A DNA stretch of 64,000 nucleotides from Lepidurus packardi (taxonomy: Eukaryota > Arthropoda > Branchiopoda > Notostraca > Triopsidae). Of this stretch, positions 19,831-30,452 are shown piece by piece (position 1 is the first letter of the stretch; the number at the start of each line of letters is the position of its first letter). Position numbers and translations under genes: made by a program. The stretch is from NCBI GenBank assembly GCA_023053545.1, contig JAKZAN010000006.1:12097412-12161411 (forward strand). Reading direction: 5' to 3'. Below the pieces are notes generated by a model. The model did no database searches. It had not been told where the DNA came from and worked only from the letters and a program-made list of their open reading frames with translations.

Positions 19831-21330
19831 TTATAGCAGAGATGTCTTGTTTTCTACCTGATACTCGAGCAATTTGTATGGACTTCGGTAAATCGAAGCT
19901 TCAATTGTCACAGCATTGGAAGCCCAAAGAAGACAGATCTTTGCATCGCGCAGAATTTCTAAATCATCCGGGGTGTGAGCAATAATTCTATAGCGGTACC
20001 AGTAATCATCCAAATCACGATCCAGGATTACAGTGGGGTAATCCACGGCACCCGTTTCCTTAATACGCTTTTCCATTTTGTTGTTTAATTTCCATTTTTG
20101 TTCCAACTATAAAAGGAATTTTAGGGTGAGGAATTTGTGCCATTGAATACCTTACGTAGGGGATGGTAACATGCTCCTCAAAGTGATGCATGTTTGCCTG
20201 AATCCATGCATATGCAGCATATAACGACGGTAGCACCGTGCGTAAATGCTTGAGTTTCGTGGAATCAAAAAGCGTCTCCAACTTATTAGTAACTGTCGAG
20301 CAAAAAGTAATTAAATCTTAATCGGGTAAGTTTGAATTCTTCAATAAAATTACCTTTTCGTACAACTTGGTTTGAACATAATCGTCCTCTATGACATGTC
20401 GTGCTGCATCGGAGAGATTTTATTGTACGGGAGAGGTCAGTTGGATCCAGCAAATTAACGGTCGTTCGACAAGGACAGAATTTTGGTGCGCAATAATTAT
20501 CTTTGCATTGGCAGTTGAATTTTTTAAATAAATCATCCTCAGTTAAGGGCGGTGGTTCGTCTTCCATAGGGATAGCCTCCTCGTTGACTGCTTAAATGAT
20601 TGAAAAGTAAAAAACAATCAGCAATTTAGGAGGAAGAATCAAAATGCGTACCCATGTCTGCATCAGTGAATTGTGGTTCAGCGGACTGAATCGCTGACTG
20701 GTCATCGCGTGGTCCCGCTTGTGTTTCTGTTTTGAATAATTAGAGTAGTCATCTTCGCGTTTTTCTTTGCAGCAGTATGGTAATAAACTTACCCATGTTC
20801 TCATCGATAAGATCGCAAGTCCTTCCGTTATGGCACAAAGCCGACCAACACGGAATGTCAGCCTTCTTGCATTCACATTCCTTACTGTTTATACATGACT
20901 CCGTGCAGTCACACATGATTCGGTTATTCTGGGTTGGGAGGCCTTTCCCTACATGTAATTATATATTGTTGTATGGAACGGGATTAAATGATATATTCAC
21001 AAAATTGATTTACTTTTTTAACAGTTCTTGCTGCAAGTGCATTTTATATCACAGAATGCTCGACAGGAACAATCTTCTGCCACATCGCAGCCTTCAATGC
21101 AGTCACACCCTTTCGAAGATTTTTTTGCTTTATGTTCTGTACCGCAGAATAAGTTTGACATTGTTATATTCATTTGCAACTCACTTAATTCTCGTGCTTC
21201 GGCATTGTTGCAAGCTTGTTCGCCATGGCAAAGTTCGGTACATCTCCGTGAGGCCTGCATGCACTTGCCAAATTTTATCAAACACATCTTACGGCAGCTA
21301 CAAGAAGTCGCATCTGGATCATAAATAAAT
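19831..21330 (-). pseudogene. Cysteine-rich multi-exon gene, damaged
   Basis: Minus-strand exon blocks joined by short in-phase introns: about 20955-20792 (CDCTESCINSKECECKKADI...), 20734-20654, 20587-20354 (CQCKDNYCAPKFCPCR, RCSTTCHRGRLCSNQVVRKG) and from about 20303. The CSTTCHRGRLCSNQ part resembles a pre-SET/AWS-type zinc cluster; other blocks resemble CXC repeats. The next block reads TIPYVRYSMAQIPHPKIPF and then shifts frame near 20070 into RIKETGAVDYPTVILDRDLD. The upstream block 21287-21018 (RRCTELCHGEQACNN, CDCIEGCDVAEDCSCRAFC) ends in a stop. Function unknown; the Cys clusters suggest zinc binding in the nucleus. The frameshift and stop point to decay. The left end of the hAT element lies 26 bp beyond. 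Confidence 0.5.
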
Positions 21331-21355
21331 AAGTCGGGACTTTAAGCCTTGTATC

Positions 21356-24300
21356 CAGGCCCGTACCCAGGGGGGGGGGGGGGTTCGGGGGGTTTAACCC
21401 CCCCCCCCCCCCCCGAAATGTTTCCGCAAATGAAAAATATACGTTTTTCTAGCATATGGTACTTGAGAAGTTTATTTCGAATGGAGCTTTGGTTTTGTTT
21501 GACTGTTTTGAAGCTCGAACAACGCGATAACTTTTCTCCTTTTTCGTATCCCCCTTTGCCCTTTCCTTACCGGAAAGCTGTGCAAAGGAAGGCGAGCTGG
21601 AGAAACCTTCATATGTTCTTTTTGCGTTGCGTTCCTTCGGGCCTTCGCTGTTTCTCCCCCACAAGTAACATTTTTGTAACTTTTTCTTTCCCCCGTGTTA
21701 TCCCCTTCCTGTCTTGCAGAAAGGAGTGGAAAGGAAAACACGGGAGTTTTTAAACGTGGTCGAAGTCAAGCTAGCTCAGTTTCATATCTGAGACTTCCCA
21801 GACAACAAGCTTAGCGTGTTAGGTCGTATTCGCTAGTTTCTCGATTCGTTACCTCAGTTTAGGTCTGTGATCATTTCACAGGTTGAGTTATGAAGCGCAA
21901 AGTAGACATCAAATCTTACTTCCTACCTAAGGCAGTAAAGGTGGAAAATTCTGTAACACCTGGACCTGGGTGTTCAACTACTCGAGAGGACTTAGCAGCT
22001 ACCCAGCAAGAGGCCACAGGCGATTCCAATGGATCGCAACCAGGTACTTCTCTGCTGCCCGCAGAGAATAATATTAGTGTTTCACCTATTTCTTTCGTGT
22101 CCATAGAGACCTTGCTAGCAAATACTTCTGAAGAAGTAAAAAAGCAGTATTGCACGTCAGGTAGCTCGTCCACTTCTCGGGTTTCCGCTTTTCCAAACGA
22201 CATAGGAAAATTTGTTAGCATGTCCTCTGAGCTAGACTCCACTATGAAACTTAACTTACTTAAATCTCCATGGGTACCTGATTTTTCTTACCGTTTCCCC
22301 GTTACGGGACCAAGAAACCTAAAATTTCAAATTGCCTGGCTTAGCCGTTTCTCGTGGCTTTCCTATTCTCCGTCTGAAGACGGAACATTCTGTAGGCCCT
22401 GTGATTTCTTCGCGGCAGAAACAGGGGGTAAGAGTTCGCATCAAAAACTGTCTCTATTTGTTTCTAAGCCTTTTAATAATTGAGAAAAAGCGCTCGGAGA
22501 ATTCAAACGCCATAGTGAAGCGCAGTTTCATCGAGATTCTATGGTTTGCGCAGAAAACTTTGCTTATGTTTGCGAAAACTGTCAGGGTAGTATTATCGAG
22601 CAGCTGGACAGAGCTAGGAGAACATAAGTCCAAGAAAACCGACAAAGGCTAAAACCTATTGTCGAGACGATTATTTTCTGTGGACGGCAACAACTTGCCC
22701 TTCGAGGCTCGAACGATTCCGGTCCTATTTTGATTGACGAGCCGGAACCTCTTATTAATGACGGCAATTTCCGCGCTCTCCTCAGAATGCGCGCTAAAAG
22801 CGGCGACGAGATTCTTAAGGAACACCTCCGTTCTGCTTCTGCAAACGCTATGTATATTTCACCGAGAATCCAGAACGGGTTAATAGCGGTGTGCGGAGAG
22901 TTGATCCAGCAGGCTATGGTCAGGAACATTAGCGCAAGCCCTTGCTTCTCTATTCTTGCTGACGAAACAGCGGACATAACTAACATTGAACAGCTTTCAA
23001 TTTGTGTTCGTTACTTAGCAAGTGGCAATCTGCAAGAGGATTTTCTAGGCTTTGTTCACGTTGATGACTTAACAGGGCAGGGTCTTGCTAATACTATCCT
23101 CCACTTAGAAAATCTCGGATTAGAAATGCATAAGCTTGTCGGACAGGGCTACGATGGGGCTGCCTCAATGAGTGGCCATCTCAGGGGTGTCCAAGCTATC
23201 ATACGCGAGAAGTACAAAAAAGCAACTTATCTGCACTACAGTGCACACAGCTTAAATTTAGTTATATCTTCAGCCTGCTCGATCGCAGCTATTAAACAAT
23301 GCTTTGGAACGTTGTCACTTATCTGTAATTTTTTCGGCTCCTCGCCGCTTCGTACTCAAGTCCTGAGACAGAAAATTCAGCAGTTTATGCCCGATAACCG
23401 TAAGCAAAGTCTGGTCAACCTTTGTGAAACCAAGTGGGTGGAGCGCCACGATGCCGTTATCCGCCTTCTCGAGCTTTACGAGCCTGTCCTACGATCCCTC
23501 GAATATCTAGAACAAAATGCAAGCAACGCCGAGACTTCTGCGAAAGCTGTACAGTTGTTGGATGCTATGCATCAAAGTCAATTCATCGTCACTCTTCATG
23601 TCGCTAGAGAACTCTTTTCTCTTACGCTTCCTCTTTGTAAAGTTCTCCTGTCTACTGACTGTGACTTAGCGGATGCTTGCAAACACGTTGAAACGGTCTT
23701 GAGCAGGGTCAAGGAAATGCGACAGAATGCAGACACCTCTTTCACTTCGATCCTTAGCGATTCGAAGAGTTTAGCTGCGAAGTTAGGCATTGAAATGACT
23801 CATCCGTGTACAAGAGGCAAGTTAAGTACAGACAATGACTCAAGCTTAAATGATTTCTACAGAAGAACGGTTTTCATTCCGTTCCTTGATCATTTTATAG
23901 GCGAGCTTGAACGACGATTTATTGTTCATCAGAGTCTCCTTTCTTCGCTTAGCTCGATAATCCCCTCAAAAATTACAGGAGCAGAAATCGCGCAACTTGA
24001 TACGAAATCTTTAGAAGATTTGTATGGTGACATTCTTCCCGAAGCAGATTGCTTAAAGCAAGAGATTGCTCTCTGGCGTTCAAAGTGGGAAAATATTCCA
24101 CAAGTCGATAGGCCATCTTCTGCATTGACTGCACTTCAGGCATGTAATCCGGCATACTTTCCGAATGTTTCTCTTTTGCTTGCAGTTATCGCCACATGGC
24201 CGGTTAGTACGGCGACAGCGGAAAGAAGTTTTTCGAGCCTGAGAAGGCTAAAAACATGGTTGAGAAGCTCAACCGGAGAGGACAGACTAACAGGCCTAGC

Positions 24301-25019
24301 TCTTCTGTCTGTACACAGAACTGTTCCTCTCTGTTCTGAAGAAGTTATAAATGTATTTGCAGGGAAGAAAAATCGTCGTTTAGATTTCGTCTTGTAACTT
24401 TCTTTTTGAGAATCAACAATAGCTTTTGCAGATGGCTCTTTTATTTTGACATTCTATTTATAATATGTATTACTTAGTATGGTATTTTAGCATAACAGTA
24501 CTAGAAGCTTCATATTTCTCGTTAGTAGTAATTTATGGCAAATAATTATATTGGTAACATTACTTAGTTATCGTTATTAAACTACTTTCATAATTTTCTG
24601 CATTTTTTATTTTGTTTATGACAATTTATACTTTTATTTAAATTTATATGTTTATATTAATATTATGTTTTTGCAAAATAGTGCACTTCATGTTTATAAA
24701 TGTTACACTCATTAGCAAGTTAATTTTATTTAAATTTATTGCCGCTGACGTCGACTCCTCCTAGTGGTGGCGGTGGGAAACACCTCTGCGACACGGGTTA
24801 AATACGATGAAACCAACCGGATATTACCTCCGTAAGGTGTAACATGAACCAACGTCACAGTGGCAGGCTAAACGTCGACAAAAAAACTCTCGCTAGTTTG
24901 AATGTGAAAATTAACTTTATGTGTATATAGTTATCGTCTAACTCTCTACATTCTATATGGAAAACTTGATAGATTAAGATGGTATACGAAAAAAATAGGA
25001 TTTCAAGTTCTCGGGTTAA

Positions 25020-25053
<34 letters not shown>

Positions 25054-25070
25054 TCCTGGGTACGGGCCTG
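21356..25070 (+). mobile_element. Full-length hAT element with G/C-run termini
   Basis: A 3715-bp element with 16-bp perfect inverted ends CAGGCCCGTACCCAGG and CCTGGGTACGGGCCTG. Next to each end are long G or C runs and GGGTTAACCC-type sequence. Inside is one hAT transposase frame. The expected 8-bp duplication is not present: the left flank is CTTGTATC and the right flank CGTCCTGG. The flanks may therefore have been rearranged after insertion. Confidence 0.88.
21890..24397 (+). pseudogene. hAT transposase (ZMYM1/DUF4371-type), two in-frame stops
   Basis: A single 835-codon frame broken by TGA at 22481-22483 (after SKPFNN, where Trp is expected) and TAA at 22625-22627. Domains in order: N-terminal KRKVDIKSYFLP; a TTF-type zinc finger with FCRPCDFFA and HRDSM; the DUF4371 catalytic region with the first Asp in ILADETADI, GQGYDGAASMSG, and YLHYSAHSLNLVIS; then a long helical insert. 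Last comes the C-terminal dimerisation domain (WPVSTATAERSFSSLRRLKT) with the catalytic Glu. The length and every domain are typical of this hAT branch. Both lesions are single codons, so the copy died recently. It would cut and paste the surrounding element. Confidence 0.92.
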
Positions 25071-25162
25071 CGTCCTGGAGACCCTTTTGCCCATCATAGA
25101 AGCCGCCAAGTTGCTCAAAGCCAGGAAAGCAGAGGAAGACACAACAGATACATAACGTGCAC
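25071..25162 (+). pseudogene. Second copy of the EAAKLLKARKAEE fragment
   Basis: Reads ETLLPIIEAAKLLKARKAEE and a stop, matching the minus-strand fragment at 9784-9946. The hAT right end (25070) lies exactly at its 5' break. Confidence 0.4.
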
Positions 25163-25373
25163 TGAGACAGCAATACAGTTCGGGGTAAAAAAAAACGGCG
25201 ACGGAGAGTGCAGTCCTGTTTTTCCTGTGCTCCCATTTTTCAAATCTTTTTCGTGCTAAAATAGTGACAAAAACCTCCTTGCAGATCAATAACTCTTTCA
25301 TTATACAGCTTCTTTAAAGAGGGAAAATTGACCATGCCCTTTAATATATAATTTGTGCCAAAGTTGACCTAAA

Positions 25374-26343
25374 GTGCATGGTATTGAAAATTCTGTACAC
25401 ACGTTCGGCGATGACACGAAACTTCCACAAGCTGCCCTATCAATTCGTGAACTTCTCCGGCATTCTTGGAAAAGATGGAAACAAGAGTATTTAACCGCAC
25501 TGCGTCAACGTCATGGATATTTTTCAACTCGTAATTCATCCAAGATCCAAGTTGGAGATCTCGTACATATCCACGATGAATGAAAAAGGCTGTTTTGGAG
25601 ACTAGGGGTGCGTTCCAATTGGCGGCTCAACCCGGGTTGAAGGGGGTTTTCAACCCGGGTTCCAGAACTCAGCCTGTTTCAATTGGCCAAACTCGGGTTC
25701 AAAGCGGAGTTTTGGGAAGGGTTGTTCGACCCCAGTTTGGATCAGGGTTGAACACAGCAGAAGCGAGTTGGGGGACGTTTCGCGTCTGGGTGCTAGGTGG
25801 AGTCGTGGTTCCATGTAAACAAAACAAAGCTTTTCAAGCATTTTCACTCTTTTCGTTTACAGTTATATTATCTAGTTGTATCGTCACAAAAAGGTATTTT
25901 TTAGAAATATTATCCTTTCCTTAAATTTTCACTTTTAAATTTTAAATGAAGTAGTATTGTATCATTGAGTGCAATACAGCGATTCATTGTCTCTGATTAC
26001 AAGTTAGATCGATTCCAACCATAACCCGATTGAATAGTACATATGCCTATTGGGACGCGGGTTTGCTCAGCCCGAGTCCGGAAAACTCAACTCCCTAGTC
26101 GAGTTCGCAATTGGAACGCACCCTAGGGGTAATCACCAAACTCCTCCCGGGTAGAGATGGATTAACCCGAGCCGTTGAATTGAGGACTACAGGCGGAATC
26201 ACTAACAGACCGATCACAAAGCTATACCCCTTCGAAGTCGGACCGTCCGCGGAACGAGAGGAAGTGGAAAACCCAACAGATGTACGTCCCATAAGAAAGC
26301 CAGCCCAAAAAGCGCGACCACGCATGGAGGTTGAACTACCGTG
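25374..26343 (+). pseudogene. BEL/Pao pol C-terminal (DUF5641) relic, split by a Harbinger MITE
   Basis: The left part encodes LSIRELLRHSWKRWKQEYLT and then IQVGDLVHIHDE, followed by an in-frame TGA (25581-25583) and RLFWRLG. The right part resumes at 26127 as VITKLLPGRDGLTRAVELRT, then NRPITKLYPFEV, ending at TGA near 26343. These are the tell-tale motifs of the DUF5641 tail after BEL integrase. The two halves are one frame once the 518-bp MITE and one TAG are ignored. Nothing upstream of 25374 on this strand is recognisable BEL, so it is a fragment. It differs from the DUF5641 at 62292-62756. Confidence 0.8.
25606..26123 (-). mobile_element. PIF/Harbinger-derived MITE, 518 bp
   Basis: Inverted ends GGGTGCGTTCCAATTG and its complement, flanked by TAG (25603-25605, 26124-26126), the 3-bp duplication of Harbinger elements. 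Its left 230 bp match the right end of the element at 49761-52324, and its right 170 bp match that element's left end. It is therefore an internally deleted copy of the same family in opposite orientation. Confidence 0.92.
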
Positions 26344-28740
26344 AGGAGAGGTTGGACTACCGTGAGACGAGTGGAAATCAATGAAATTCAGAGGAATCGG
26401 CGGAGAATGAAAATGATTGGCGAAAAAGTACTCCAAGGGTATTGAAATTGTGTATAGTGTTGGGGGTTTAGGAGAGTTCCTGCACAAAAGGAGGGACTTT
26501 CCATTTGGGGGCGTGCTCTGTTCCAATCACTAACACTGACCGGAGACCCCCTAACGCCGGATTAGGATACTATCGAGCTGCACCTGGAAAGTACGGTATT
26601 AAGATGCTTTGCACCGAAGCAGCCGAGACACAAGTCACGCACCTGCTAGGAGAGCAAGGTGCCTACTGTCGACCGCCTGGACAGGTATACACCTACAAGC
26701 CAAGCAGAAGCCCTGAAATGGATCAAGGAAGCAGTAACGAAAAGTGGAAAACTCGAAACAATTGAGAACCCTTTACAAGACCTATACATCTCCTACAAAT
26801 TTTGTGGAAAAACCGTTTACACTGTAGCACTTAACAATTCCGTCAAATCTCACAATAATCCCACATACCACAGCCTTTTTGGATTTAATAAAAAAAAAAA
26901 AACTCCCGGACGCCATTATACATTCCGTCACCTCTCCCAATCCAGGCCCTGAACTTTACACAATGTCGAAAATGTCACAATTAAAACGAAAAGTACCCTT
27001 GAGCAAAGGAACGGCCTTCCTTATATGGAAATGTTCAAAGCCATAAACACTATGTGACGTAATAACAATGAAATTTCAATAAAAGTAGCTGTCAATAGCC
27101 GAGGCCTAAGATGGCATTTAAATGAAAAAAAACACATAAGTCAGAAACCACCAATAACCTCAAAAACCCTGATCCATTCTTACTACAACACCTAGTAATA
27201 GCTGACTTCGACGTTAAATGCTTCGACGAAAAGAATAACTCGAATGTTTTAGCAGCAGCTGAAAAAACCTCGTGTCAAGACACGAACACACTCTCAGCTA
27301 AAACAAACTTTGAAGAATCCAGACAAACTCAACAAAAGTACAACGCAGAGAAGAACCCAGATGGCTGCAAAAAGGCTGATGGTTCACTGCAAAGTTAGCT
27401 GCCCTGGGCGGTACCTATTTGCCAAGAGAAACAAAAACTCTATGAAAACAATTATTGATATCTTATTACCAAATTAAAGCTAGCATGCATTGTACGAATA
27501 ATGTTTAAATAGCATTAAATTTAATAGTATTAAATGGAAATCAAACCAATCTACCAATAAAAAATGGCAATGAAACTGGAAAGTACTGACGTTTTTCCAC
27601 TATCGTGCTGAAAAATTCCACACAAAAGTGAACGCTTACCACGTGCAGTTTATTACGCCAATTTCAACGCGCCACTCTATCCCATTGTATGCTAGTAAGC
27701 TCTCCGTACGTTAAATAGAAAAGAAAGTAAAAATACAAAAATCCTTCATTTTTCTAAACATTTCGTTTGTTTAGAAAAATCTAAACGTTGTCTAAACCTT
27801 GGAGTGTGGAGACAACGGACAACCTGTTATCGCTCTTAAAAATGGCAAGAACGGGCTTAAATGGCATACTTAGAGGTTAAACTTGGTACATTAATTAAGT
27901 CTAAGTGAATATGAGTATTCTCCACTTGTTTCTTACCTCCAAAACTTCCAAAAAGTTCCACTTATTCTGACAAAACACGCTAAACGACAACAGGAGAGGC
28001 TTCCTTGGGGGCTGCCACCCAGCCACAGCTGCGTTCTGATAGCGTAATACGACCTGAGCGCCATTATGAGAGCTTTTGGGCATTAACGGTGCAAACAGAA
28101 CTAGTTAGTTTTGAAATATTTCACTTTTCCTAACTCAGTTCTTCAATAATGACAATCAACTGTTTAATTTAACTGCGCTCTCTGAAATGGATGGGAATGG
28201 GAGGAGATTTTAAATGAAATGAAAAAAATTGTAGAGAAATTGTAGAAAAATTAATTGTAGGGAGCTAATTGAAATAACTAAATTAACTAACGATTAGCCA
28301 AGAAAGAAATAAACTGATTCCCAACTACACGTAAAAATGGTATTTTAGCAACAGGTCTAACTCAGGCCATTTCATTATGTACTGGTAATTAATCCTTAGC
28401 GATTCTAAATGAATAATAAATTGATCAAAACGACGGATTACTTGCGTGTAGTGCGTCATAGAGGTGGCACGATTTCTTCCGAAACGTTGACTATATCCTC
28501 GACTTGCTGCTGTAAATTGTCGACTAGCAAAAAAATCCAATAAATAACTTTTTGGCTTTGGCAGCGGACACTCATTTATTTGATAGTTTTTTTACATTCT
28601 AATCCGTCAGTGTTTGATCTTTCGACGCAAACCGGTATGTAAACCGTAAATCTAGTAAATTGAGAGGAATTCAATTGTATTCTAATAATACCGAAACAAG
28701 CAAGTTCCTCAAGAAAACAACCAGTTAAACGTAGAATGTT
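26344..28740. other. Long stretch without a recognised gene
   Basis: Plus-strand ORFs at 26505-26952 (e.g. LETIENPLQDLYISYKFCGK) have protein-like texture but no family I know; they may be a relic of a retrotransposon ORF. The rest is AT-rich and closed in all frames I read. Confidence 0.4.
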
Positions 28741-28749
28741 TTCACGCCG

Positions 28750-29215
28750 GGGCGTTTCTTGTTGGGTTGAGAAGTGCTACGCTTATGCCTGACTAGTGCT
28801 CCGCTATTTCCCGGTTCATCATTCACTTTTTACTACGACCAATGTTTTGTATACAATGCGTGCGTGCGTCCGTAGAGCGAGTAAATCAAGTAAATTGCAT
28901 AGAGTTCAAGTAACTCAAGTGCTTCAAAGGATTCCAAAGGAAAAACTATGCAAAATCAACACTAAATCCATTAGCACAACACAAAACGGTTGTCTTGAAC
29001 GTCATGTGTATTCTCCTGCTTGCCTTTGTCTTTTGTTTACTTAAAATTTACTTTCTTTAGATTCCAGTCGATTTGTAAATACTAAATCCTAAGTAGGATT
29101 TGTAAAAAACTTTCTTAAATAGTTAGACCTACATTACTGTCGCGGTAGTTTTTGAAGTTTTGAACGTTCGATTCGAGCGATTTTTATTTTGCTTCTAGCA
29201 GATTTGTTTACAGTC
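28750..29215. repeat. Dispersed repeat, copy 1 (order A-B)
   Basis: Segment A (about 28757-28803, TTGAGAAGTGCTACGCTTA) is followed by segment B (about 28884-29110, containing ATTCCAAAGGAAAAACTATG). Both recur at 37985-38450, but in order B-A. Confidence 0.75.
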
Positions 29216-30162
29216 ACAGAGAGAAAACACAAAGAGAAAAACTTTCTTAAATAGTTAACGCCCACTAACTCAAGATTTACCTAGAATATTATTGGATACA
29301 GTTTTGTCATTGGCTTATTCAAGTAGCACGGACAAGTTTAGTATAGGCGTTTCCTGTCATTTTAGTCTATGTTATTTTCATTGGATTAATATGTTGCATT
29401 TTAAAATGGATGGAAGAAATTTTTAAGAAAGATTAAATTATACTATGACCGAAGTGATTTTTGTCACATTTTTTAAAATCTAATTTCCATGGCCAAGTCT
29501 TTTATTGATTAAAATTATTGTAAACAAATCATTTCAAATCAAATCATTTCAACAAACCATTGCTGAATCTAATCATACCACTTATCGAGTACATGTTTTT
29601 TTAAAAAATAAAAATTGTTTTGTGGTACATTCAATAAGGAATGATAAATGAATTGCAAGCAGTAGAACAATGATGTAAAAACTATTTTGAGGATTGAACA
29701 CAATAAGACGGCAAAACCTATGAAATGAAAAAGGAAATCACTACAGGCGACTGTACAGAGCTAAAAGTATTAGAACTCATTACGTCTGGAATGGCAAGGT
29801 AAAGTGGATTACCTTCGTGATCGCGACAAATGCTATAATTGAAATATATACGTTTACTCAAACCAAAAATTATAAGGAAACCAATTCCATGAATATCGTA
29901 TATTACTGCGTTAAAATATGTTGTTACTTTTTAATTCACTGGGCATATATCTCTATAAACAAACATTCTCAGAATTTAGCATGACGTCATCATCATAGCG
30001 GAAGATCTCAATGAAGTCAATTGTAAAAAGGCTGAAAATTGATCATTGAACATAATTAATTTAATTAATTAATTAAATTTATTTCAATAATTTAATTGAA
30101 TGAATTTTTGATAATTAACTGATCATATAGAACAGCTCGTATTAGGCGATAAAGATTATACC
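29216..30162. other. AT-rich non-coding sequence
   Basis: Nothing recognised apart from TTAATTAA runs near 30058. The last five bases, ATACC, are the left target duplication of the Gypsy element. Confidence 0.5.
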
Positions 30163-30383
30163 TGTTATGAAGCAGAGTCAGCAGTATAGTAGTCGTAAAG
30201 TAAAGGGGTAAGCCAAGTAGAGTGCAGGGAAGTCAATTTGAGAGAAAGTGAGGCAAGCAGTAAACTGATAGTACGTAGGTTGAAGGTTCAATGCTGACTG
30301 TGTGTATTGACAGGGTGCACCGGCTCCATACTGTCTAACAAAGCCATCTGTTACAGGGTACAACTTATAATGGAAACATAACA
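30163..30383 (-). repeat. Gypsy 3' LTR
   Basis: 221 bp, TG...CA, 218 of 221 positions equal to 36937-37157. Next to it at 30384-30400 is the polypurine tract (GGGGGAGGAATT on the minus strand). Confidence 0.97.
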
Positions 30384-30452
30384 AATTCCTCCCCCGTAAC
30401 TGAAAAACCCCCAAATGATACACCCACGACCGTTTACAAAACAACACATCAT

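Noticed and set aside
19823..19836. TTAGGTTAGG as an interstitial telomere repeat
   Set aside because: Only two units; too short to mean anything.
25003..25301. Minus-strand ORFs with polyglycine across the hAT right end
   Set aside because: They read through the C run and the terminal repeat; not a gene.
26505..26952. Plus-strand ORFs as a known gene
   Set aside because: Protein-like texture but no motif I can name; kept only as an unassigned stretch.
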